NCBI GenBank assembly: GCA_905178155.1
Contig: CAJINV010000004.1
Coordinates: 9,158,300-9,222,299, forward strand
From: Amoebophrya sp. A120
Taxonomy: Eukaryota; Sar; Dinophyceae; Syndiniales; Amoebophryaceae
DNA: 64,000 nucleotides
Direction of reading: 5' to 3'
The stretch's first letter is position 1, and each line of letters starts with the position of its first letter. A program made the translations under genes and the position numbers. The notes below the pieces were generated by a model that worked only from the letters and a program-made list of their open reading frames with translations, was not told the origin of the DNA and made no database searches. Shown piece by piece: positions 32,352-43,900 of this stretch.

Positions 32352-33035
32352 ATGCCCGGAGACCAGGCGCCACTTGCGGCGCACCCGCACCAGCTCGGGA
32401 CCGCTACCGGTGGACCGGGTGCAGATTTTGCGACTTTGCTGCGCGACACACTTGTGGCTCCGTTTCTGGACAAAGTCGAGGAGGTGCAGGGGGACGGTCT
32501 TCTGTATTTCGTTTTGGCCGATATCGGAATCGGCGGCCACGGCTACGTCTTTCCCATCGACAGATACAGCGTCACGCGAGGGGCGTCTGGCGCTTTGGTT
32601 CGCAGGCCGGCAGGACGTGTGTACTCGGTTTGGTTTTTCCGCGGCGACGGGGATCTCAATGGTGGGGATTCGCCCACGTTGCAGCAGCTGCAGGCCAAGT
32701 GGGAAAGGGAGACGGACAACGAGCCAGATCACGTTCTCCTTGGACCATTCCGGGCGCGCTTCGACTCACTGGAGAATGTGCAGCGCTTCATCGAGAACTG
32801 TATCGTCAACATGATTAGGGAGCGCGCGTACAGGGGAGGAGAAGAGCAACCTGAGGGCATCACGAAGTTCGATGAGATGCCGTTGGGACTGTTTGTTGTG
32901 GACCGCCGAACCCCCGAGAACCACGTGGCGCTGTTGGCCGGGCCAAGCGCCTACCGCATGCCCGTTCTCGGTGAGCTTGCTGGGTTTTTAAAACTCATGG
33001 ATGGCTACCAGTCACCACCGCCAGACGGGTTGTAG
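32352..33035 (+). CDS. Conserved-looking unknown protein
   Basis: 227 residues, single exon starting at the ATG at 32352. Composition is that of a folded soluble protein: alternating hydrophobic and charged residues, few repeats. Segments such as GDGLLYFVLADIGIGGHGYV and VYSVWFFRGDGDL look like beta strands, and FDSLENVQRFIENCIVNMI like a helix. No signal peptide, membrane segment or catalytic motif recognised. Coding status rests on length, composition and same-strand position between two supported genes. Confidence 0.6.
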   Translation: MPGDQAPLAAHPHQLGTATGGPGADFATLLRDTLVAPFLDKVEEVQGDGLLYFVLADIGIGGHGYVFPIDRYSVTRGASGALVRRPAGRVYSVWFFRGDGDLNGGDSPTLQQLQAKWERETDNEPDHVLLGPFRARFDSLENVQRFIENCIVNMIRERAYRGGEEQPEGITKFDEMPLGLFVVDRRTPENHVALLAGPSAYRMPVLGELAGFLKLMDGYQSPPPDGL

Positions 33036-34071
33036 CATCAATGCTGCCAGAACTGTGGTAGTGGTGCTCTGTGCCCACACAGCTCGTCCTCGTGCTCGCG
33101 GGATCTCCTGGTTGGAGTAAAAAGACCCGATTCTCATTTCCGGCGCATGTTGATCTTTGTGGTTCCACGCCCTGCAGTCCTCGAGGGGTCATCTTGATAT
33201 GAAGCCATTATGTCCTGGTTTGGACTCGTCCCACCTCGCAGAAAACACAACGATTTGAGCTTGTAGATTTGAGCTTGTAGATGTGGGTTGGTGGCTGAAC
33301 AAAGACAAAAGACGAACCAACTCCAAGTGCTGGGCTCCCCAAGCTTCCTCTTGGAAGTAGAGATAGTCGGCTGCGTGCATGGTTTTGCGCTAGTGCTGGT
33401 CGTTTTTTGCTCGGGATGATTGGTGTTCGTCTTTACCGCGTCTGCAAGAACATCACGTCACTGTTCTTTCTGCAACTTCTATCGTATCTTTTCATTCAGA
33501 ACAGACTGAATAAAAATCTGACTTTTAACCGACCAGCACCAAGTAGAAGAATGTGCCCCACGTCGAGCATGAAGAAATATGCGACTTGGCGTGGAGTTGA
33601 GATCCCAAAAGAATTACTTACGCTATCAAGTAGTGTTGCGACGGAGCCGTAGCGCAGCTTTTTCTATTCCTGCGGCCTCCAACAACATAAAGAAAGAAAC
33701 TTGTCTTCCGAATAAACACGTTTCTCTGTGTCTCCTTTTTTCCCTCAATATATAGTATATATTGAGGCATGGACAGTCGTGTTCGTATATTATACGAACA
33801 CGACTGTCCATGCCGCTTGTACTGAGTGTCCAGACTTAGACAGTTTCACTTTCAGTCACACGTAGTATAACAGCATCGAATTATGCGATTTTCAGTAGAA
33901 GATGAAGTACATGACTTACAGAACACGGAGATGAGCAAAGGTAAAGGTTTTCGGTAGCATAATTTTTTAGGAAAAGGACAAAACCTTACGTCCCAGCGCA
34001 CGGCCCACCAGGTCGCTCATTTGAAGTCTCTCCCTCAAACATGAATACCGAAGATTGAGACTGTCGAAAAA
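33036..34071. other. Intergenic with a strong palindrome
   Basis: 1 kb. Holds an 81-codon frame (33407-33652) with no recognisable features, and the two adjacent perfect palindromes listed separately. Confidence 0.5.
33743..33814. repeat. Two abutting perfect palindromes
   Basis: 33743-33767 reads CCTCAATATATA, G, TATATATTGAGG. 33766-33814 has perfect 24-bp arms (GGCATGGACAGTCGTGTTCG then TATA) around one central base. They share two G residues. Such sequence can form hairpins or a cruciform. It could be a foldback element or a transcript-end signal for the gene upstream; neither is shown. Confidence 0.85.
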
Positions 34072-37000
34072 ATGAGCCTTTTCAGCGGTTTAAATGTTGT
34101 GCCCAAAACGGCGGCAGCGGCCCAGGCGTCGCCCAGTGTTGCCGAGCATGCGGACCCCGCAACTGGCGTGACAGCAGGACAACAACAAGCGCCAGCACAA
34201 CCACCGGCAGCTGCGCCTGCGCCTTCAGCATTCTCTTTCGTAAAACCGCCCACACCGACGAATGTTGCTCCTCCTTTCGCACCGCAACCAAGGGCAGCTG
34301 CTGGTGGCGGCACCGCCGCCGGCCCATCGGAGCTGTCCTCCATCTATCCACCACCAGGAGCAGCAACTTCGGCCTCCCCCGGCATCAACATGGTCCCACC
34401 AATCGACACCAATCTGGCGCTGTCCCGCAGTAACTCCAACAGTACGGTAAGGACCGAAAACACAGTTTCTGTTGTTGCAGGAGTGGAAATAAAATCAAAC
34501 CTCCACCAGCAGCAGTCCACCGTTGTCCCCGTAGAAGTGAATCCGGAGCTAATGCTGCAACAAGGACAGCCGCGAAAGAAAACGCGCAGAGCCAACGCAC
34601 CCGGGTTCCTCGCGAAGGCTTCTGCGCCCTCGCCGGTCGCCGCGGCGGCGGAGGCAATGCATGTGGCTGGAGCTGCTCCTGGAATGGTGCCGACCGCGAA
34701 CGGAGGAATAAGTAGGCCTCCGCAGCCCCCGCCTGCGCCACCTGCTGTGCCGCAGTACTCATCCAAGTCGAAAGAAGGAGAAGACGAAAATGATCATGAC
34801 CACGACGACGAGCGAATACGTACAGATGAAAATGAAAATAGCAGCCAGCCCGTCGTGGTAGGTCCGACGATTCTGACCACCAACGCAGCTAACACTCCCG
34901 GAGGCGAAAGTGCGAAATCTGCGTCCACTACAGGTCCAGGAGGATCTACTACGCAGTTACCACTACCAAGCACAACAGGACAAGCCGACACAAGAACTAC
35001 AGCCTCTTCCTCCAAACCCCATCCACCTCCCGTGGAGGAACAGCCCACGCCGTCTGGCGGCGGAGGTATGGTTTCGTCTATGTTTTCCTTCTTACGCGGC
35101 GCGGTAAGCAGTAGCGGATCTTCGTCCACCACGGCGGGAGGTGGTGTCGCCAGTACGGGCATGACGCCACCGCCGTCCGGATCGACAACAACGACAAGTA
35201 AACAGAGCACGCCGCCGCCACCACCACCACCGCCGCCAGTCACTAGTATGATGAACAACAATACTAGCAGTGCTGCAAGTGCTGGGACAATGCCTGGAAC
35301 GCCGGTGAATATTAAAGCAGTAGCAGCACCCTCTGCCTTCGGTTTCTTGCAGGCCCCGGCGAGTGCGACGATGGGGCAGCAACAAGGAGGAGGATCTTCT
35401 ACCACTTCCGGTAGCGCAGCGGCTAATACGCAGCAGCACTATTCCGTTCCGCTCGGAGGGTCAGCAACAAGAACAGCATCATCCTCGGACGTCAGGCCGT
35501 CGTCCCCTGCGGCCGTGTCCTCGACCACAAATGCGGGAGGGATGAATAAAACGTTGGACCAAGAAATCGCCAACGTTTTCAACTGTGCCGGGCTGCAGCA
35601 TTTGTTTGTCAAGGTCAAAGCCGTGCACGAGAAGGAGGAGCAGGCCACGCTGGAAAGACTCGAGTTGCAGCAAAAGGGACTGCAGGAGGCGCAAGCCAAG
35701 GTAAGTCTGAGTCGTGCTAGGTAGGGTTTACGACCACGTTGTTTCTATTGATTCATCTGATGCGTTGCAGCACTGCTCGTATGTGCCTGTACTTGTACTT
35801 CTACACCAGAAATGTAAGCAGGAGGACAAGCACAGCTCGCGTTCGTCTCCATTGCATTTAAAACTCGAAGACATATTGTTTGACAGCAAGAATTATGGAA
35901 CACAACGTCTACTTCATACAAATCACGCACGACCAGATTCACGCCCTCGAAAGCGAGTTGGCCAAAGCAGAGGAGGAGCAGTTAGCGTTGTGTGAAAGTG
36001 AAAAATTCGCGGAGGCCGAGCTGGTAACGGACCGGATTGAGCGAATCAAGGGCGAAATTGTGGACACGTCGAACCGAGGAAATAACCGCAGCACTGAGTT
36101 CTTGCAGGAGCGCGAGTATCTGCTGTCCTTATTTCGGCGAATGGTCGTGATGCTATATGTCAAGGCAGCTTATGGTGGATCAAGCACGCTAACGTTTTTC
36201 TGACTGTGGTTGTTTTTCATCTCGATGCCCTGCTCGCTGTGAGCTCACTCTAGGCACCGTAAAGAAGCTTTTGCAAGTGGTTGTACTCCTACTAACTCTG
36301 CTGAACTACATCCTACACTACTATATCAACAACATCATCATCTTCCACCAGGTCTCTGTCCCGGGCCCGGCGCGTTGCGGCACTGCAGCTGGCCAGCCAC
36401 GTGGGCGCGCTGCTGAACAAGGCGGGCCTTCTGAAAGAAGAGGCGGAGTCGTACTTTGCGCGGCAGCGCGACACCCTGGAGACGAAGATTTCCACGGAAA
36501 CGCGGCGGCTCCGCGCGGAGAAGCAGCGCATCGAAACGAACCGTGACTACAACCTGCGCGAGTCCACCCATTTGGCGGAGGAGCGACAGCAGATCGACAA
36601 CGCGATCACGTCGCAAACGGAAACGTTTCAGGACCAATTAACTCTGGCGGAGGGCAAGGAGAAGGTTCTGCAGGAGGAGATAGCGGAGCTGCAGGCGAAA
36701 TTGGCGCAGAAGTTCTCGGAGCTTTCCGAGGTGCAGGCAAGCATCGGCGACAATCGCATGAAGATTTCGACCGTGCAGAGCAAGTTCACGCGGCAGTTCG
36801 AGAGGATGACGAAGACGGAGTCGCGGCTGCTGGAAAGCAAGGCGGAAACGAAGCTGGACGTGCAAGCATTGCAGCAGGCAGTGGAGGACTGGAAGGTGGA
36901 TAAAAAAGCGCTGAAGACCATCGACAAGCGCAAGGTCTTCGAGCTCGAGAACCTCACCACTGAAGAAACGCAGATGGCCCTGGTGCTGCTCGAGGTCGAG

Positions 37001-39956
37001 GCCTATCTGGTCGCACTGGTAGGAGGAGGGGCAGCGGCTGAAGGGACCACGGCCACGGGCGCTGCCAGTAGCACAAGCGCAACGGCAACATCATCAACGT
37101 CGTTGGCCATGATGAAGACCACGCCGAGTTGTAAAACTTCGCCAGAGGAGGCTTCGCTTTTGAGCCAGACCGCGAGCTATCAGCAGCGGCTCTCTGCGGT
37201 TGTGTCCACCTTGGCAGCAGTAAGGGGCTCATCAAAAACTTCTTCAAGACCCGAGCAGAACGATGAAGAAGTTCTTTCGCCCCCTCCTGCGGGCAATGAA
37301 GACGACACACCGGCAGGCGGTGTTGTTGTTGTACCAGACTCAACTAAAAGCCAGACACAGCAACTCCCTCTGCGCAACAATCTTGTCCTGCTGCGTAAGG
37401 CGCTGGACGACAGTCAAGAAACCTTCCGCCTCGCGTCCAGCGATCTCGCTGAGAAGCGATGTCACGTGCAGAATTTAGAAGCAAAGGTGAAAGCACTAGG
37501 CTTGGAAGATTGTACGACCAATCCGGGGGACGAGAATTCCAATGCAACCCTTTCCCAGACCGAGCTGTTTCAAATCGAAAAGGACAAACTGGAGGCCGAA
37601 AAGAAGCTCGCGATCGCCGCCCGGAATTTCAAAGAGGCTGGACGGCTCACCGCAGAAGCGAAATCGCTGGAGAAGCGAAAGCAGGACTACGAGGAGCTGC
37701 AGGAGAAGAAAAAGCTTGAGCTGGCGGAAACGCAGCAACTCCTGGTGGAAAAGCGGGCGGGGTTGGAAGCGGAAGAAAAGGAGGCGAAGGCGAAAGAGGC
37801 CGACGCTGACATCTGCGAGTACCTGGTCACGGAGGCGGTGTTGAGCCGGTTGAAAGGTGGCGGCAATGCTAGAACAACGTCGGAGGTCGTGCAACACGGT
37901 CGTGAGGGGACCAAGAAAAGCGCTGGTGCGCCAGTATCTACTCCAGCGTCAGGCGGCGTGGGTGGGTGTGTTGAGGAAGCTTCTCCACCGGCGGAAGAGC
38001 CTGTTCTATTACTCTCTAACATGAAGACCCAGACCGCGAAAGAGTGCGAAATGTTGCAAAAACATCTGGCGTACCTGGGCCAAAAAGTGCTGCAGCTTTC
38101 TCTTCACACGGGTGGTGCAGCGACAGCCACAGCCACGGCTAGTAGTACCGCTGCGGGCGGACAAGACGCGAAGTCTTCCAACGCGCCCGTGCTCGAGCAC
38201 ATCTTGAGTGACAAATTGGAACAAATCGCTGCAGATGCAGAACAAGGGGACGAGAAATCAGCGGAACAAAGAGCGGAAGATGCTCGCAAAAAGAGCGACA
38301 AAAAGAGTTCTTCGCCACTCTTTTACCTCTCGGACGATTCCGATTCGACGTCGAAGCGACAAGCAGAACTTGGTAAGCAGATCGAGGCGCTGTGGGCCAG
38401 CCTGGTCGGAGGAGTTGTGGGCGCAGGAGGATCTACTTCACGCGGTGTCGCGGTCGTCACCACAGCTGGAACGGCAACGAACGCAGGAGGAGGACAGAAT
38501 GAGGACGGGGCGGTGAGCGACGACGAATCGGATGTCGGTGCGGAGGAATTTTTGATTTCTGAGGAAATCTCGCATGCAGCACCAGGTGGAGCGGTTGTGG
38601 TTTCAGAAGTCGAAGCCTCGTCCTCCTCCCCTGATAAAGTGGTAAAAATGAACCAGGAGCACGAGCAGACACTTGTTCTTGGTGGCGCGCCGCCACCGCC
38701 GACCGATGTTCCCGCGAGCGCCACTGCAAAGAACAGTGAGCCAAGTGAAACGCCAGACCGTGGGCAACAAGATAAAAATCTGCGACAGAATGTTGATTTT
38801 CCACCAGCTAGTACAGCCCAAAGTGATCATGTTGGTCAAAAGGGCGATAGTGACAATGTAGCAGAAGGAGCAGCTGCGGTGGAACATCAAAGAGTGCAAA
38901 AAGAGTTATCTTCGCCAGCAGTGCAGCCAGCTGAAGGAGATGAAAACGAAAGAGCAGCGCCTCCTTGTCCTCCTTCTGCTGTAACAGATGCGACACGGGT
39001 GGTGATACATCAAGAACATCACCAGCCCTCCATCGAAGACGACCCCGAGCTGCTGGCTCGGAAAATAGAGCTTGAACTCACTATTGCCGACGTGGTTGAG
39101 ACTGTACTGCCGGACCTGGAGGTGGCGATCAACGACTGTATAGAGAACGAGCGTATCGTCCGGTGAAAGTAGGTGTGTCCTTCTCGTGAGCGACTCCGAG
39201 CGAGTTGTTCATGTTCTTGCAAAGTACTTACTACTGAATCGCAGTGCTGCTGCTCTGCTTTCTTTTGTTTGTATGTTGACAAAGTGCATTTTTACACGTA
39301 AAAGTAACTCACTGCTTTTGCCTTGCATAGCGAAATTTGAAAAAGCGGACGAGTTAGAAGCGCAGAGGTTGGAACAGCAGCAAAACCTTGCCAGCATGCA
39401 GACCGAGCTGCGAAAACTCCTAGCCGATGTGAAGCCTCCAATTAAGCAGGAAAACCACCACGACGAGATCGAAGCTCCGTCTACCCCGCAGGAACTACGA
39501 AAGGTGGTTTTACAGGAGGGTGCGCACGAAGCGGCCGAAGATGAGGAAGGTGAGAGATCAATTCCAAGACAACCAAGCACCGCGGACGAGTCTAGTAAAG
39601 GAGCAACAATATCGCCAGTTGCGATGAATACTACAACAACCGGATTGATTTCGTTCATTGACGATGATGCGTTGCAGACGAACTTCGATGTTGGCCTCGG
39701 CACCGCCAGCCTGATCACCAGTTCTACACCAATAGGCGGGCCCGATGCACATGCACATGGTGCAGGTGCACTGCAAGAAGAGGACAACCTTTTGCTCATT
39801 CCGCCTGCAACTGCGAATACATCCTCAACAGCTACGGAAATCCTGTACTGTGCGGACCAAACCCGAATCTTGGAGGAGGTCTTCGCGCCCTCACCGGCCC
39901 TGACCGACCACTCATCCGCGGCGGCCAACGAGCTCTATTTTCTGGAGGAATTATGA
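34072..39956 (+). CDS. Very long coiled-coil protein with S-x-F-x-F motifs
   Basis: Four exons (34072-35700, 35937-36124, 36352-39152, 39331-39956) give 1,747 residues. All three introns fit GT-AG; the donors at 36125 (GTCCTT) and 39153 (GTATCG) are chosen to keep the frame. The first 540 residues are disordered, Pro/Ala/Ser-rich, with repeats of the short motif S-x-F-x-F-hydrophobic (SAFSFV, SMFSFL, SAFGFL). Then come long coiled coils. Three helices (IHALESELAKAEEEQLALCE; FQIEKDKLEAEKKLAIAARN; KFEKADELEAQRLEQQQNLA) look like UVR-type two-helix motifs. No catalytic domain. A scaffold or trafficking role is plausible but unproven; the family is not recognised. Confidence 0.75.
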
Positions 39957-40929
39957 CTTTCGCTTTTCCTTAGCTGCTGATCATGCTGATGCTGGCTAGG
40001 ACGAGGTCAAGAACAGGTGCTGGCGTGGTTCCTTGATCAGTGTCACGCTACAATACAGCGACAGTGCCGGCAAAGGAAACCACGAGAAAACCAGGAGGGG
40101 CAGATGAGACATGACAAAACCAACGGTGTCATTCGATGTCCCAATTGCTGCAACGCTCGAAAAAAGTTTTTGAAGAGTCAATTTACCTTGAAAGTATCTT
40201 TTCTCCGAATCGGAAGCGGAAGGTAATTTCTGATATTACCTCATTGAGACTTTCACGGCACGGTTGCGAGGCTTTACATGTGCTAGTAGCGACACCGACA
40301 TAACAGCGACATAAGTCAAAAACTTTTCTTCCTGGAACGACACTGAACATCCATGCAGGCCCGATTGTTTCCTGGAGGCTGCTGAAGCTTCATTCAAAAC
40401 GATTTGGTTTGGCCTCGCCGTTGTGCAGCATGCGATGTTCGATACTGACGTATGACCTGCAGTCGTCGATCTTTAAAGATTGCAGTGACTGAGCTGGTTC
40501 GTGTTGCGTTTACCTTTACGATCTCCCGAAGAATGCCTCCCCCGATAGTGCAAGCAAGGTTGTTATTTGGAAGTATGTTTCGGAGGTTCATCTTTACATG
40601 AAAGTGAGACAGAGGGTCCCATTGAAACGGAAAACCCAAGTCGATCAAAAAGTTCTTGGGTGCATGCGGGCGTGCCGCCGTGTGGCTGAATTCTCTGATC
40701 CAGCAAGGCGCTGCATCAATATCGGAACGATATCTTCTGCTGCTCGAGAGAAAAAAATTAGACCCCCTTCTTAGTTACTTTTCTATTTGGAAAAGCGAAA
40801 AGCTTGGGCCAATACATCGATCAAAACCTTTCCGCATAATTAACCCTAAGTACTGCGAGGACGAGTACATCGCTTACATTCAATTATACTGAGCGAAATT
40901 GATTGAAACACCAAAATCGCATCGCCATC
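39957..40929. other. Intergenic, nothing recognised
   Basis: 970 bp. Two short + frames (40017-40226, 40656-40892) have no features that mark them as genes. No introner or repeat seen. Confidence 0.5.
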
Positions 40930-43900
40930 ATGTTCGGGCCATCCTCGTCCAAGTCGCACCTGTTGACCACAGGGTCAGAGACCGGACAAGGCCCGTCCTT
41001 CATTGACGAAGGAGCGGACGCGTCAGCCAGTCTCTCGACGTCCTTGAACCCCCACGCCTTCGTGCTGCAGCACTTTGCGCAGGCGACCGGGAGAGCAGAT
41101 CAAGATCATGTTCTTGTTGACCCTACCAATACAACAGGAGGTGTTCATCAAGGAACCTCGACTTCTGCCACGGCAACAACTACTTCTCTGCCCTCCCTCG
41201 CCTCGCGCAATCTGCTGCGTCGACAAGTCTATGCGGCGCTGGACGACTGCACGGCCCAGCAGCAGCGGGACATATACGAGGCAAACCGAGCGGAAGATGT
41301 TGCAGCTTTATCCTCTACTAACGATGATCCTGCTCCGCAGCCGAAAGACGAGGCCGAGAGAAGCCAGATGCAGGCACAGTGGTTCCAGAAACAGTTGCAA
41401 TGCGAGTCGTATGCGGGCGGTAATAAAGGTAGAATGTCCACGTCCACGACGAGCTATGACCTGGAGAGAAGAACGTGGCTTCAAACACTTGTTTTCATGT
41501 TCCTACGATTCTATGACTTTATCCGGTTCTTCTTTGTCTTCTTTCCCGCGCTGGCCGTCGGGATGGTGCCGGCGGCTCTGGTGGGAATTTCTTGCCGCGT
41601 TTTGGTCAACCCTGTTTTGCGTCACGTGTTTAAAATTTCCGAGCACGACATGCCGAACGTGAAATTTCTCGCACCGCTGCTGGGCGAGGCGCTGGCTTCC
41701 GCGATCGGCTGCGAGGCCGTTGTGGAGGGTTTAGAGCACCTGGCAGAGGTCAGAGGGCCGGTATCGGGTGGACAGAACAAACCACCGTCCTTCATCGGAG
41801 CAACGTTGCAGTCCTCGCCTGGGCCAGAAACAGAATACAGTCACGTACTCGACACTACTTGCTCTCTACTTTGTTTCTGTATCGGTCGTCCGGACACGAC
41901 ATTTTGCTAGTACTCGGAACGAGTACTAGCAGAACCAGAATGTGTATGTGATTGAAGATTTCTTTTTCTTTCACAACGGTTTATGTTGGAAAAAAAAAAA
42001 TCTCAAGGAAATTCTACCGACGGCCTGAGGAGATTCTCCCTCAAGGAGATTCCCCCCCATAAAATTCGAATTGTGAGCTGGCGTTGAGCTTCATGCTCAT
42101 AGCAAGCATAGAAAGATATAGTGGACAAGACGAGCGCTGGCGCTCGTGCAAGATGAAGGGACGAGCGTGGGCCAGAGTACGTGCGCGCCGACCGTTGCCA
42201 CCAAGAGCCCCCGGCCCGCCTGTGCACCGGGGGCGGAATACTTGTTGGCCCTGCCCTTCGCCCGCCTGCCCCGCCCGCGTGGCGACAGCCTTGCTGCAGC
42301 ATCAGCGCCAGCCTTGCTGCAGCGCTCCGTCCTTACATACAAAACGCGCGCAGCAGCTTTCCTCCTGATTGGCTCCCGGCGGCGCGGTGGCAGCATTTCT
42401 TTTTTTCGGTGTTTTTCGTCTTTGAAACTGGACAGAGCAGGACAGCTTCTGCTTTTGCGCGCGCACTCTCTCGCCAGTGGTTAGCAATAAAAATGCAAAA
42501 AAAATTTCGCGTTGCGCGCGTGCCCCTACCTGTGGGCCCCTTTGTAGCCGGTGCGGTTGTGTGGCTTGCACGGCCGACAGCAAGAGCCGGCTAGCTTTTT
42601 ATGCTCGCACGCATTCCCGGGCCTTGCAGAGCAACGACCTTGCTCCGCACACGAGCAGCGCGCGCTGCGTCCTCCCTTTCTTTGCGCCGACGGCGCTGCG
42701 CTTCAAATTTCTGCACCGTCGCAGCGGCTTTTTTTATTTCGGGCGCGTGCCGCGCCCGCTCTGCCCGTCGTTGCTTCGCGCCGACGGCCTCGCGCCTTCG
42801 TTCGCGGACCTTCAAAATTGCCTCCGCGCGCGCGCAGCACGTGCTCCGCTCCTCGTTGTTTCGCGCTGACGGCTTTGCGCTTTTTTTTCACGAGCGCACG
42901 GCAAAAATTTTTGTCGCGCGCGTGCCACACGCGTTCCACCCTTCGTTCCGCCGCATCGATGCCCTTGCGCTTTCTTTCATGGGCGGCCGGCCGACAAAAA
43001 AAAATTTCTTACGCGCGCGCTGCGCGCGCTCCACCTTTCGTTGCTTCGCGCCAGCGCCCTTGTAGTTTGTTGCCTGCGCGGGTGCCAGACAAAAATTTTT
43101 TGCGCGCGCGCCCAACCTTTCTCTGCTTCGCGCCCGCCAGCTCCCCTGCAGCTTCTTGCACGGGGGCCCGAAAAATTTTTTTTTCGCGCGCGCGGTGCGC
43201 GCGCCCCATCCTTTGTTGCTTCGCGCCAGCGCCCTTGCAGTTTCTTACACGGGTGGCCGACAAAAATTTTTCTCGCGCGCGCCAGCGAACTTGCACTTTC
43301 TTGCACGGGTGGCCGACAGAAAAACTTTTCGGGCGGGCGCAGCGCGCGCTGCATCCTTCGCTGTGTCGCGCTACCGCCCGCGCAGTTTCTGTCTCGCACG
43401 GATAACCGACGAAAAATTTTCTCGCGCGCGCTGCGCGCGCGTCATCCTTCACTGTTTCGCGCCAACGGCCTGGCGGTTCGTTTCTATCTTGCGCGGGCGA
43501 CCAAAAAAATTTTTCTTTCCCGCGCGCGCTGCGCGCGCCCCTCCCTTCGCTGCTTCGCGCCAACGCCCTGGTGGGTTCGTATCTTGGACGGGCGACCAAA
43601 AAAATTTTCTTCCTCGCGCGCGCTGCGCGCGCGCCATCCTTTATTGCCTCGGCTCGCGCCAACGCGCTGGACGAGGCTTCTACTATGCACGGGGGGCCGG
43701 CGAATGCGAAAATTTCTTCTCGTGCGCGCGCTGCGCGCGCTGCAACCTGCACTGCCTCGCGCCAACGCCCTGGCGGCTTCTACTTTGCACGGCCCGGTGG
43801 CCGGCGAAAATTTTCTCTCGCGCGCGCGCTGCGCGCGCTCCAACCTGCATTGTCTCGCGCCAACGTCCTCGCCGTTTCATTCTTGCGCGGGTGGCTGACA

